Source: Thaumasiovibrio subtropicus
Lineage (GTDB): Bacteria > Pseudomonadota > Gammaproteobacteria > Enterobacterales > Vibrionaceae
NCBI RefSeq assembly: GCF_019703835.1
Contig: NZ_AP023054.1
Location: 1,488,001-1,552,000, forward strand
DNA length: 64,000 bases
Direction of reading: 5' to 3'
Part shown: one piece after another, positions 38,249 through 46,680 of the stretch
Layout of the letters: the number at the start of each line of letters is the position of its first letter
How positions within the stretch are numbered: the first letter of the stretch is position 1
Made by a program: the position numbers and the translations under genes
Notes under the pieces: generated by a model
Seen by the model: only the letters and a program-made list of their open reading frames with translations
Database searches by the model: none
What the model was told of the DNA's origin: nothing

Positions 38249-39379
38249 ATGAAAGTAGTACAAAGCCGTTGGAAGAGTGATGAGTGGCATTTGGGGGCAA
38301 AACTTGAAGGGGTGGACGGTGAACATACTTTAGCGCTGGTATTTGGTGATCTTGGTGATAATCCGCATGCGATACAGGGACTGAGACAGCTATTGCCTAC
38401 GGCACATATTATTGGGGCGACCACGGCAGGCGAGATTGAAGGTGTTGATGCGTTAGAGAATGAACTTGTTGTGACGGTTATTGAATTTGAAAAGACACAG
38501 ATCAAGACAATCAGTGTTGCTGTTGAGCCGAGCAGTGACTTTCGCCAAATTGGTCGAGAACTCATCAGTCAGTTGGAAGATAGCAGACTCAAAGCGGTTT
38601 TCATTCTGTCAGAAGGGATCGTGATTAATGGTAGCGAGCTTGTTAGAGGGTGTCATGAAGTACTGAAAAGTGACGTCCTCCTTACTGGCGGGTTAGCGGG
38701 CGATGATATCCGCTTCTCGACAACGAAGACGGCGCACAATGAGGTGATAGCGTCGCAGCAGGTTGTTGCACTAGGCTTATACAGTGATGTATTGGAAGTC
38801 GGGGTAGGATCCTGTGGTGGTTGGTCTGCATTTGGTCCTGTGCGACGTATTTCTGACTCTGAAAATAACGAGCTGATATCCCTTGATGGGGAGCCAGCGC
38901 TCTCTGTTTATAAGAATTATTTGGGCGCATTGAGCGAAGGATTGCCTTTCTCTGGCTTGAGGTATCCCATGCAGCTGTTTTCGCCTGAAAAAGCCTCTTC
39001 AGTTGTCCGCACTTTGGTTGGTTTGGATGAGGAGAAAGGGAGTATTTACTACGCAGGGGAGATGCCAAAAGGGGCAAGTGTTCAGTTGATGAAAGCGACG
39101 GTTGATTCGCTGGTGGAAGGTGCTGAAAGTGCGGCCAAACAGGCTATGCAGCATCACAGTGATGATGTCGATGTCGCGCTTCTGATTAGTTGTGTCGGTA
39201 GAAAGCACGTGCTCAAGCAATTGGTAGAAGATGAGTTAGAGGCCGTCCAAGATGTGCTTGGCGAAGAGACCATGTTAACGGGTTTCTATTCCTACGGAGA
39301 GATTGCGCCGCATGCCAAGGGTGAACATGCACAGCTTCACAATCAAACCATGACCATTACGACCCTCAAAGAGTCTTGA
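38249..39379 (+). CDS. FIST-domain sensor protein (possibly NosP-like)
   Basis: A 376-residue cytoplasmic protein with an N-terminal FIST domain (LALVFGDLGDNPHAIQGLRQLLPTAHIIGATTAGEI, VFILSEGIVINGSELVRG, LTGGLAGDDIRF) and a C-terminal FIST_C part (GEPALSVYKNYLG, ALLISCVGRKHVLKQ, LTGFYSYGEIAPH). FIST proteins bind small ligands; the NosP subgroup binds haem and nitric oxide and is often next to c-di-GMP or kinase genes. Haem binding here is not shown. It is 4 bases upstream of a GGDEF gene, so it is probably that enzyme's sensor. AGG lies 6 bases before the ATG. Confidence 0.88.
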   Translation: MKVVQSRWKSDEWHLGAKLEGVDGEHTLALVFGDLGDNPHAIQGLRQLLPTAHIIGATTAGEIEGVDALENELVVTVIEFEKTQIKTISVAVEPSSDFRQIGRELISQLEDSRLKAVFILSEGIVINGSELVRGCHEVLKSDVLLTGGLAGDDIRFSTTKTAHNEVIASQQVVALGLYSDVLEVGVGSCGGWSAFGPVRRISDSENNELISLDGEPALSVYKNYLGALSEGLPFSGLRYPMQLFSPEKASSVVRTLVGLDEEKGSIYYAGEMPKGASVQLMKATVDSLVEGAESAAKQAMQHHSDDVDVALLISCVGRKHVLKQLVEDELEAVQDVLGEETMLTGFYSYGEIAPHAKGEHAQLHNQTMTITTLKES

Positions 39380-39383
39380 ACCA

Positions 39384-40823
39384 ATGCATCGGTTATTGAA
39401 GCGACAGCTAAAGCGCATTGGTCTTGCTAATGAGCCTGTTTCTAATGAGATGCAGCGCCTGATTGACTTAGTCGGTCAGGCCTACAGTGATTATGACGAA
39501 GCTCATACCATTTTAGAGCGCTCGCTTGATATTAGTCTGAAAGAGCTGAATGACCGAAATCACTATCTACAGATGGTGCTTCAGGCCATTCCTGATAGCT
39601 ATTTACTGATCAGTGAGAGCCTTTACATCAATGATTTCCGTATCACATCCGAGCTGAAAAACGTATTTCGACAGGTTGAGGTTGATTCAGTCATGTCGAA
39701 TAACATCTTGATTCAGCATAGTGAAAATCTCATCCTACTTGTTAAGCAAGTGGTGAGGACCGGGGATTCGCAAGATACGGTGATTCGTATCGTCAACGAT
39801 GAGTTGTCGGTGTTTGTTGAAGTGCGTTGTCGGCGAATTGATAAACTGAGCTTGTTGTTGACATTCCGTGATGTGACTGATCATTTTGTCGCCGAGCAAC
39901 TGCGGGCCCAGGCGTTGATTCAATCGCAACGCTCTCAACGGCAACTGCAAGACGTCATTGATGCGGCACCCGTTGGTATCGTCATTTTAGACATGAATTA
40001 TCGTATTACGCTTGTGAATCAGTATGCGGCCAACCGATTGGGGCGATCCGAGCAGGAGTTAGTGGGCATACCGGCATTGCAGTTATTGATTTCTCAGCAC
40101 CGAGCGAAGTATTTCGAACAGTTGCAAAATCTCTCTGACGGAAAATCCGCTTGTTCGTTAGATGTCTCGATGAGAGCCTTATCTGAAGTTGGCTTTATGG
40201 TCAGTCTGTCTTTAAGCAAAGTGATGTTCGATAACAAAGAGCAAATCATTCAGACCTTCACAGATATCACCGATCGAATAGCAATGGAAGGGCAGTTGCG
40301 CATTATGGCGACAACGGATCCCTTAACAGGCATTTATAATCGTCGATCTTTTGATGAGAAGATGAGCGTTTTTCTCGCTGATCAACACCATGCGTGTGCA
40401 ATTATCATGATGGATTTAGATCACTTTAAGCAGGTGAATGATAATTATGGCCACTCGGTGGGTGACAATGTCATTGTGGCTGCCGTCAACGTGGTGCTTA
40501 AAGAGTTGCGCAGCCAAGATCTCTTCGGGCGCTATGGTGGCGAAGAGTTTATTGTTGGTTTGCCTGACACATCACATATTAGTGCAACACGGATAGCGGA
40601 AAGGTTGAGAGCCGCCATTGAAGGACATGCGATAGCCGTGGGCGAGAATCAATCAGTCAATATTACCGCAAGTTTTGGTGTCTCCTCTACTGAGCAAGGG
40701 GTGATGAGATTAGAGCCTTTAATTTTAGTTGCCGACAAGAATCTTTATCTTGCTAAGAACCAAGGTAGAAACCGTGTTGTGGCACTTCATTCCAATGAGG
40801 TGGTGAGAAAGCTAAATCCATGA
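39384..40823 (+). CDS. PAS-GGDEF diguanylate cyclase, FIST partner
   Basis: A 479-residue cytoplasmic enzyme. It has an N-terminal coiled region (1-60), a first PAS-like region (about 62-170), a helix linker, a second PAS domain (about 188-300, starting VIDAAPVGIVILDMNYRITLVN) and GGDEF (starting TTDPLTGIYNRRSFDEK). Active site GGEEF lies near 385, with an I-site RSQD five residues before, so c-di-GMP synthesis with feedback is expected. Co-transcribed with the FIST gene (4-base gap), which presumably modulates it. Confidence 0.92.
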   Translation: MHRLLKRQLKRIGLANEPVSNEMQRLIDLVGQAYSDYDEAHTILERSLDISLKELNDRNHYLQMVLQAIPDSYLLISESLYINDFRITSELKNVFRQVEVDSVMSNNILIQHSENLILLVKQVVRTGDSQDTVIRIVNDELSVFVEVRCRRIDKLSLLLTFRDVTDHFVAEQLRAQALIQSQRSQRQLQDVIDAAPVGIVILDMNYRITLVNQYAANRLGRSEQELVGIPALQLLISQHRAKYFEQLQNLSDGKSACSLDVSMRALSEVGFMVSLSLSKVMFDNKEQIIQTFTDITDRIAMEGQLRIMATTDPLTGIYNRRSFDEKMSVFLADQHHACAIIMMDLDHFKQVNDNYGHSVGDNVIVAAVNVVLKELRSQDLFGRYGGEEFIVGLPDTSHISATRIAERLRAAIEGHAIAVGENQSVNITASFGVSSTEQGVMRLEPLILVADKNLYLAKNQGRNRVVALHSNEVVRKLNP

Positions 40824-40849
40824 TGCCTCCGCAGGTGGCTTGGGTATAT
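40824..40849 (+). repeat. Solo end of the dispersed repeat (copy G)
   Basis: CAGGTGGCTTGGGTATAT matches the right inverted end of the repeat family with one mismatch over 17 bases. It begins right after the stop of the PAS-GGDEF gene; no other part of the element is recognisable. Confidence 0.5.
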
Positions 40850-40965
40850 TAGTTATATACTGATATTAGTCGTATGCTGTCTTAAGGTGTAGCATGTCAG
40901 TCTTTCAGGTTGTACTCTCATTAGGAACACACAATAAGTCTTCTACCGTATTGCAAGGTATCAAA

Positions 40966-42018
40966 ATGACCAATTTATATAGCTTGGTTATGATGTCTGC
41001 TTTTATGGTTAATGTTGTCCTGTTTTATTTTCATTATCATCTGCCTATGCCATTGACCGTGGTTGGACTATTTGCTTTGTTCTCTTTATTCGGATTGACG
41101 CTAGTGCTTAATGGTGTTGGCCTGAATTTTATTGCTCAATTATGGCTAATTAGTATTTATACATCGACGGTGTTTGCTTCGCATTTATTTATTTTCTCCA
41201 GTCATGGTAATTACATTTGGAATATTGTCGTCGTCTATCCGCTATTGTTTTTAATTTGGGGAAGAGAGCAACAAAGATTCAGAGTCATCGTTTTAACCGT
41301 TGTGCTTGTTTTGTTTATCGGTAGCTCCTTAGTCAGTTACTCTATTGAACCAGTGGTGAAGCAACCCGGTGAATTTGTGAATCTACTTGCCTTTATCAAT
41401 GTTACACTCTTCTTATCATTGATGGCTTGGCAGTTTACTCAAGATATCGCGGTGTTTCGCGAGATGGTGGATGAGGAGGCTGATGCCGACCAATTGACAG
41501 GGGTATTAAGTAAAGTCCAGTTTGAATTTAAAATGAAAGAGGCCTTACGCTGGAAGGGAAGTGATGAGTGTCATAGCCTGATGGTCATCGATCTTGATCG
41601 TTTTAGGCAGATTAACGAACAGTTTGGCCATGAAGGTGGGGACAAGGCGTTAACATCTCTGGTTGATGGTATATTGGCGGTGAAACCTGAAGATGTATTG
41701 CTTGGCCGCTTGTATGCCGATCGATTTTGTCTCTTTTGGTTGAATGACACCGAAGAAGAGGCTGTGTTAACCGCGAGTCATATAGCAAGAAACATTAATC
41801 TCGCGTCGGTAGAGTTCAACAACCAGCTTTTTCCATTGCAAATCAGCGCCGGTTTGACGACCGAACGTCAAAGAAAAGACCTAGCGCGACTGTTCAATGC
41901 GAGTAATGATGCCTTGTACCGTGCCAAAAGAAGCGGCCGTGGTTGCTTAGCTGTTTCTGAGGGAAAAATAATCACCTTGGTCAACGTGAGTGATAATTAC
42001 GAAGAATCAAATGTTTGA
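40966..42018 (+). CDS. Membrane GGDEF protein with degenerate active site
   Basis: A 350-residue protein with about six membrane helices (residues 3-170) and a C-terminal GGDEF-fold domain that starts EADADQLTGVLSKVQFE. The catalytic GGDEF is replaced by YADRF near residue 249, and the metal-ligand region reads MVIDLDRFRQINEQFGHEGGDKAL, so it keeps the fold but should not make c-di-GMP. It may bind c-di-GMP or GTP, or heterodimerise with the next gene, a close paralogue. AAGGTATC precedes the ATG at 40966. Confidence 0.88.
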   Translation: MTNLYSLVMMSAFMVNVVLFYFHYHLPMPLTVVGLFALFSLFGLTLVLNGVGLNFIAQLWLISIYTSTVFASHLFIFSSHGNYIWNIVVVYPLLFLIWGREQQRFRVIVLTVVLVLFIGSSLVSYSIEPVVKQPGEFVNLLAFINVTLFLSLMAWQFTQDIAVFREMVDEEADADQLTGVLSKVQFEFKMKEALRWKGSDECHSLMVIDLDRFRQINEQFGHEGGDKALTSLVDGILAVKPEDVLLGRLYADRFCLFWLNDTEEEAVLTASHIARNINLASVEFNNQLFPLQISAGLTTERQRKDLARLFNASNDALYRAKRSGRGCLAVSEGKIITLVNVSDNYEESNV

Positions 42019-42142
42019 CGCAATAGTGCTTCATTTTGTGTGAGTACTAATTGAGATTAGTCTCAGCAACTAAACACTTTCTAATGATGGAGTCTATACT
42101 TCCATATAGGCAGTAGAGCTGTACGTTGCGAGTGAGGCATTA

Positions 42143-43279
42143 ATGGCCGTTATTTCGTCATTATTGATGATTGGAGCTGATAAATCGGCGGAAATTGAAG
42201 CGCAGTCTATTAAGGTGTGCAACATGCTCGCGCTTGTCGCCATTCCCGTTATTGCTGTGAACTTGCTTTTTCAATATTCAATTGTAGACATGAGCGCCCA
42301 ACTTTCTTTCACGTTTTGGTTGATCGTGGCAAGCCTGTTTGGTGTGACCATAGGGTTTAATGCAATCTGTTTGCATGATCTTGCGAAGGTCTGGGTCATT
42401 TCTGTGTTCTCACTTTATGTGACGTTTACGTGCCTCTTTTTGTACGGTATAGAAACAGGGTTTTGTTGGCTATTGCTATTGGCCTATCCCATCGGGTTCT
42501 TGTTTTGGCCTGAAAAGAACTCCACGCTGAGGTTCAGCCTGTTCTGCATTACAACACTATTTTTCGCCTTAAATATGGTTGTTGAGGCCAAACCTTTATT
42601 CACTCTTGATCAGTCGCAGCAGTATTTGATGAACATTAGTGTGTTTTTCACCAGCATTGTCATTCAAATATTGGCTTCAAAGCAGTTTATTGATGGAATG
42701 ATGCGTTATAAATCGCGACTTGAAGTCCAAGCAAACATGGACTCATTAACTGGTATCTATAATCGCAACTTCTTTGAAGATGAACTTCAAACGAAACTGC
42801 GTGAAAAGGGCACTGACCAATACCATTCGCTGTTAATTCTCGACATAGACTATTTTAAAGAGATAAATGACAACTATGGTCACGCTGCCGGGGACGATGC
42901 GCTAAGAGAAATTGTCAGACGTGTGAACTCCGCCATGCCCACGGAAGGGTTATTCGGGCGATTTGGTGGCGACGAGTTTTGTTTGTTCTGGCTATCGTCA
43001 TCCTCTACGCAAGCTATGCGCGTGGCACAGCATGTGATTTCCGCCGTTAACTTACCCAAAGAAACGCAGGTGCGTGATTTTCATGTGAGGGTGAGCGCTG
43101 GTATGACGACAGACTCAAAGCGACGGAATTTAGTGCGGCTTTTTAATGCGGCAGACAACGCCTTGTATTTTGCGAAACGAAATGGCCGAGGCCAACTGGC
43201 GATTGAGCAAGATGGTCATTTGGACCTCGTGAAAACACGGCTTGAGGTGGTCGATACGCCGTTTGTGTCAGTTCAGTAA
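42143..43279 (+). CDS. Membrane diguanylate cyclase (GGDEF), paralogue of the preceding gene
   Basis: A 378-residue protein with about six membrane helices (residues 20-185, MASE-like but not assigned) and an intact GGDEF domain: NMDSLTGIYNRNFFE, LLILDIDYFKEINDNYGHAAGDDAL and GRFGGDEFCLFW with the active site near 275-279. No RxxD I-site is visible (PTEG there), so product inhibition is unlikely. The last 40 residues (LVRLFNAADNALYFAKRNGRGQLAI) align closely with the preceding gene, indicating a tandem duplication. It lies 124 bases downstream of it. Confidence 0.9.
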   Translation: MAVISSLLMIGADKSAEIEAQSIKVCNMLALVAIPVIAVNLLFQYSIVDMSAQLSFTFWLIVASLFGVTIGFNAICLHDLAKVWVISVFSLYVTFTCLFLYGIETGFCWLLLLAYPIGFLFWPEKNSTLRFSLFCITTLFFALNMVVEAKPLFTLDQSQQYLMNISVFFTSIVIQILASKQFIDGMMRYKSRLEVQANMDSLTGIYNRNFFEDELQTKLREKGTDQYHSLLILDIDYFKEINDNYGHAAGDDALREIVRRVNSAMPTEGLFGRFGGDEFCLFWLSSSSTQAMRVAQHVISAVNLPKETQVRDFHVRVSAGMTTDSKRRNLVRLFNAADNALYFAKRNGRGQLAIEQDGHLDLVKTRLEVVDTPFVSVQ

Positions 43280-43386
43280 GCATGCTAATGCTTTTCAATT
43301 ACTTCTCCTAACGTGAAGTCCGCCGAAATTAAAATAATCTCTTCGTTTAGTACGTTAATCTAAGTTGCATTTCCTCCACTGATTGT

Positions 43387-43598
43387 TTATCCAAGTAATT
43401 TCAAGGTGCCAATTCATTCAGCGAAAATATTAAGGCTTGGCAGTAAGCCTAGAAAACTCGCCCTTCGGGAAGCGACTAGCGCCCCGATTTCTGCGTTAAA
43501 GGCGCTCGAAAGGGGAAAGCCATTCCTTCACACCTTTGCCTTGAACTCAATGCGCTAGTCTGCTTCTGAAGCCTGCATCTTGAGGTGGCTTGAGTATA
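43387..43598 (+). repeat. Dispersed repeat (copy B) upstream of the arginase gene
   Basis: The left end TATCCAAGTAATTTCAAGGTG is a degenerate inverted end and the right end GCATCTTGAGGTGGCTTGAG is well preserved. From 43446 on it aligns almost base for base with copy A from 62650 (shared CCTAGAAAACTCGCCCTTCG, then GGAAGCGACTAGCGC, TTCCTTCACACCTTTGCC). It fills most of the 350-base gap between the GGDEF gene and the arginase gene. Confidence 0.85.
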
Positions 43599-43630
43599 CA
43601 TGAATCATCAATACCAATGAGGAGATCAGC

Positions 43631-44554
43631 ATGACGAGAAAGTACCGTATTTTGGGCGCACCTTTTAATCGTACGTCGCATCGGCCCACAGCAAATAATA
43701 CGGTAGAGCCTCTTCGACGCTGTGATGGCGATGATTGGTATTGTTTGGAGGAGTGGATTGCCGTGAGAACGCGGAACTGGCAATCGGATATTGAAGATAT
43801 CGGGGATCTGCATATTGACGATAATGTGGCGTCGCTGCTTGTTGCTGGCGAGGTTGATAAGGGAGCCAACCACTATATGCAGCAGTTGCGAGATGCGGCG
43901 TATCAATGCTATGCAAATGGGCAGTTTCCGATCATCATCGGTGGCGATCACAGTATTGCATTAGGCTCTGTACAGGCTGCACTGGATTACTACCAGTCCG
44001 ATAACAACGAGAGGGTTGCCGTCATTTGGTTTGATGCCCATGGCGACTTGAACCGCCAAGCGCGTGGCAACTTACACGGTAAGCCTTTAGCTATCATGAC
44101 CAATTTGAACGAAAAATCGTCAGACTGGCTGCCAAGTAGTCGCGCAATATTGAAGATGGAAGACCTTTTTCATATCGGTCTTCGAGACTTGATGCTGAGC
44201 GAGCGAGAGGTTGTTGAACGCTACGAGACGAATTTCTACGATATGGAAACGTTAGATGCGCGTGGGATCAATGCAGTGATTGATGAGTTATTGTTAAAGC
44301 TGCAAGAGTATGATCGCTTCTATATCAGTTTTGATTACGATGTACTTGATGGTATTGAGCATCGCGCTTGTGCGACACCGAATGTCGGTGGAATGACGCT
44401 CCGTGAAGCATTAACGGCGGTACATAGGCTAGCATCAGATGAGAAATGCGTTGGCTTTGATATTGTCGAATACCTTCCAGAGCTAGATGATAATGGCGTG
44501 GGTAAACATAGCGTTATTAAACTAATCGATGCTGTATGGGGGTTTCGACGTTAA
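43631..44554 (+). CDS. Arginase-family ureohydrolase
   Basis: A 307-residue manganese hydrolase. Metal-site motifs are GGDHS (104-108), WFDAHGDLN (133-141) and ISFDYDVLD (232-240), giving the His/Asp ligands. RGNLHGKPLAIM after the second motif and DIEDIGDLHI near residue 53 favour arginase over agmatinase or HutG, whose gene neighbourhood (hut operon) is also missing. It would hydrolyse arginine to ornithine and urea, but activity is inferred. GAGGAG precedes the ATG. It is bracketed by repeat copies B and D, and its stop codon lies within copy D. Confidence 0.82.
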   Translation: MTRKYRILGAPFNRTSHRPTANNTVEPLRRCDGDDWYCLEEWIAVRTRNWQSDIEDIGDLHIDDNVASLLVAGEVDKGANHYMQQLRDAAYQCYANGQFPIIIGGDHSIALGSVQAALDYYQSDNNERVAVIWFDAHGDLNRQARGNLHGKPLAIMTNLNEKSSDWLPSSRAILKMEDLFHIGLRDLMLSEREVVERYETNFYDMETLDARGINAVIDELLLKLQEYDRFYISFDYDVLDGIEHRACATPNVGGMTLREALTAVHRLASDEKCVGFDIVEYLPELDDNGVGKHSVIKLIDAVWGFRR

Positions 44555-44665
44555 AGGTGCTTGAAAGGGAAAGTCAATCCTTCACATCTTTACCTTGGTG
44601 TCTTTACCTTGACTTCGACATGCTAGGCCACTTTGAAGTCCCTCACGTTGAAGTGGCTTGAGTAT
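44541..44665 (+). repeat. Dispersed repeat, right half only (copy D)
   Basis: Homologous to the right half of copies A and B, from TTTC-GACGTTAAAGGTGCTTGAAAGGG through TCAATCCTTCACATCTTTACC to GTGGCTTGAGTATA. The left half is missing. Its first bases coincide with the last codons and the TAA of the arginase gene. Confidence 0.75.
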
Positions 44666-44935
44666 AAGCATTAACGCTTGAACATCGCTTCTGGGTGGAC
44701 AGTTACCTAATCTGTAATGTATTCACACTCGGTTATATTTCTTTGTGAACAATTCACAGGGTTATTAGTTATAGTTATAGAAGTTGTTAAGTTTGAACTG
44801 AGTACCATTTCATTCTTAATACTGATGGTGAATCTTACATTGTTCGCGTACTATACTTGTTAAGTTTCTTGTGTTGTCGACATAAAGGTTTTAACGAGTG
44901 TGGCTGCTTGTGTAAAAACAATGAGTATTTAATAG
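44666..44935. other. AT-rich promoter region of the CSS gene pair
   Basis: No coding frame or structured RNA was recognised in these 270 bases. The region must contain the promoter of the CSS genes, but I cannot choose a -35/-10 pair with confidence. Confidence 0.35.
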
Positions 44936-45733
44936 ATGCGTTCAAAGTTAGTCAATTTTACACTTATTATTTTTTATACATTGCTGCTCGGTGCTTTATA
45001 TCAGGTTCTTCTTAGTTGGCGAGATATAGATGCGCAAGGTGAAGTTGCGGTCTTGGAAATTGATAAACGTCTAGATGCGATGTTTGCTGAACTTGAAGGT
45101 TTTCGTGACGTGCCAGATGTATGTAGTAGCGAGTTTCGTTTGAGGGCGCAACGTCAGGTATATACCAGTCTAGATTTACGCTCAATAGTGGTAGGATATC
45201 CAGAAGGTGAGTTTCCAAACTTTTGTGGGGGGTTGGGGAGTTACAGTCAGCGGTTGGACTCAAACTTCTGGCATTTTGCGGTAAAAGACGATTATGTTAT
45301 GGGGCTCTTGAAAGTGACCGCTTATCGAGATGATCCTTCTGTTGCTATAGGGCAATACCACGGCGAGGCCGTAACCTTAGGTATAGTGAACCCACGGATC
45401 ATGCTAGGTCGTTGGTTAGAACCTTTTCAAAAAACCGTGTCTATCCGGCTCTATTTAGATGATCGTTCTCACCCAATTTTATCAAGAGCGGCGCAAGCAC
45501 AGCCAAGCCGCAGGCATGGGTTCAGTCACAGAGAAATTACCAATGACTTTTCTTCCGAAAAGTATCCATACAGTGTCAGCGTTTCTATGTCTTACGGTAT
45601 AATAGCCGAACATATCATAGAGTTTGCTCAGCGATTGGTTAAGGTGATTGCAGTGCTTATTCTAGTGGCATTGATTGCAGTGATTGGTTTAATTCAGTTT
45701 GGTTCTGCTAAAAGGGAAATTTACAGCAAGTAA
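44936..45733 (+). CDS. Stand-alone CSS-domain periplasmic sensor, no EAL domain
   Basis: A 265-residue protein with a membrane helix at about 7-27, a periplasmic domain (28-232) and a second helix (about 235-257), ending 8 residues later. The periplasmic part carries the CSS motif: VCSSEFRLRAQRQVYTSLDLRSIVVG with C63 and C97 (34 apart). In EAL proteins such as PdeB/PdeC a CSS domain senses redox state through these cysteines; here the protein stops after the second helix with no EAL. VNPRIMLGRWLEP is shared with the next gene. The ribosome site is weak. Confidence 0.82.
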   Translation: MRSKLVNFTLIIFYTLLLGALYQVLLSWRDIDAQGEVAVLEIDKRLDAMFAELEGFRDVPDVCSSEFRLRAQRQVYTSLDLRSIVVGYPEGEFPNFCGGLGSYSQRLDSNFWHFAVKDDYVMGLLKVTAYRDDPSVAIGQYHGEAVTLGIVNPRIMLGRWLEPFQKTVSIRLYLDDRSHPILSRAAQAQPSRRHGFSHREITNDFSSEKYPYSVSVSMSYGIIAEHIIEFAQRLVKVIAVLILVALIAVIGLIQFGSAKREIYSK

Positions 45734-45811
45734 CCCAGAGAATAGATTCGTGGGATGAATCATTTCTAACAGCATGCGGAGATAAATGACAATTAGTCAT
45801 ATCCTAACCAG

Positions 45812-46621
45812 ATGGATTTAATATATAAAAGAGAAATTAGTTATCGCGGCGTATTTGCCTTATCAATCTTTCTTTTTTTTACTGGCCTGTATTACTCCGT
45901 CAGTGAAATGAGAGCGGAAATGGAGCATCACTTAAAAAAAGCGAGCAATAGTATTGATTCGCATATAGAAAAGGTGATCAATGAACTGAGCCAAGTCTCG
46001 ATGTCGGCGCAGTGTAATCAAGAGTTGATCTCTTACTATGAAAATGTGGTTTACCGACACGACCACTTGAGGGCGTTGGGCTTTGCGTATATCGCTCGTG
46101 ACAGCCTTCAAGTGTGCAGTATCTTTGGAGATGTTAAAACGAGTAGCGTAGAGCGAAACTGGCACTATAAAAAGGTGAATAACTACTATATCGGCACGAG
46201 TTTGAGCCTAGCGTATTTTCCGGAGACTTCGTTCTTTATCGGCAAGCGGACAGGTCCTTTGATGGAATTTGGCTACGTCAATCCCAGGCATGTTTTAGGT
46301 GGGTGGATTGAGCCAGTATTATCAGCAGCAGACTACGACTTCTTTCTGTTAGGTGAAGATGATGCACTCTATTCGCGAACTCAGGAGGCCACAAACTCTT
46401 CTATCGATTGGCTGAATCAGCGTTTAACGGTTACCGCCGCATCTAAACGGTTCCCTTACACTTTGTCGGTGAGTTATAGCTACTTGCATGTATTAAAAGC
46501 TGTTTTGAGAAGTGTTGGTCAGTATATGGTTGTACTCGTTGTCGGCTTTGTGACTTTCTTATTACTGCTTTCCGGCTTAAAAGGCTTTTATCCTCAACGC
46601 AGCTCAGGCCATTCCAATTAG
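45812..46621 (+). CDS. Second stand-alone CSS-domain protein, no EAL domain
   Basis: A 269-residue paralogue of the preceding gene with the same plan: helix (about 12-31), periplasmic CSS domain, helix (about 232-252), short tail. Its cysteines are C68 and C102, again 34 apart, in AQCNQELISYYENVVYRHDHLRALGF...QVCSIFGD. It shares VNPRHVLGGWIEP and YPYSVSVSMSYG/FPYTLSVSYSYL-type segments with its neighbour. The start at 45812 lacks a good Shine-Dalgarno. The 78-base gap after the first gene suggests co-transcription. It is convergent with the chemoreceptor gene. Confidence 0.8.
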   Translation: MDLIYKREISYRGVFALSIFLFFTGLYYSVSEMRAEMEHHLKKASNSIDSHIEKVINELSQVSMSAQCNQELISYYENVVYRHDHLRALGFAYIARDSLQVCSIFGDVKTSSVERNWHYKKVNNYYIGTSLSLAYFPETSFFIGKRTGPLMEFGYVNPRHVLGGWIEPVLSAADYDFFLLGEDDALYSRTQEATNSSIDWLNQRLTVTAASKRFPYTLSVSYSYLHVLKAVLRSVGQYMVVLVVGFVTFLLLLSGLKGFYPQRSSGHSN

Positions 46622-46680
46622 AGCAGACTCCGGTCAGAGTCCGCTTACGTATGTTGCTAGTGACGCACGATGCTGAAGCG

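Noticed and set aside
38682-39077. 131-codon minus-strand frame inside the FIST gene
   Set aside because: Antisense to a well-supported FIST protein; composition is typical of a shadow frame.
43547-43951. 134-codon minus-strand frame across repeat B and the arginase start
   Set aside because: Part repeat, part antisense to the arginase; not a plausible gene.
43631-44554. Formiminoglutamase (HutG) or agmatinase annotation
   Set aside because: The GNLHGKPL segment after the DAHGD motif and the DIEDIGD start resemble arginase, and no hut or speA genes are nearby. I kept the broader arginase-family call.
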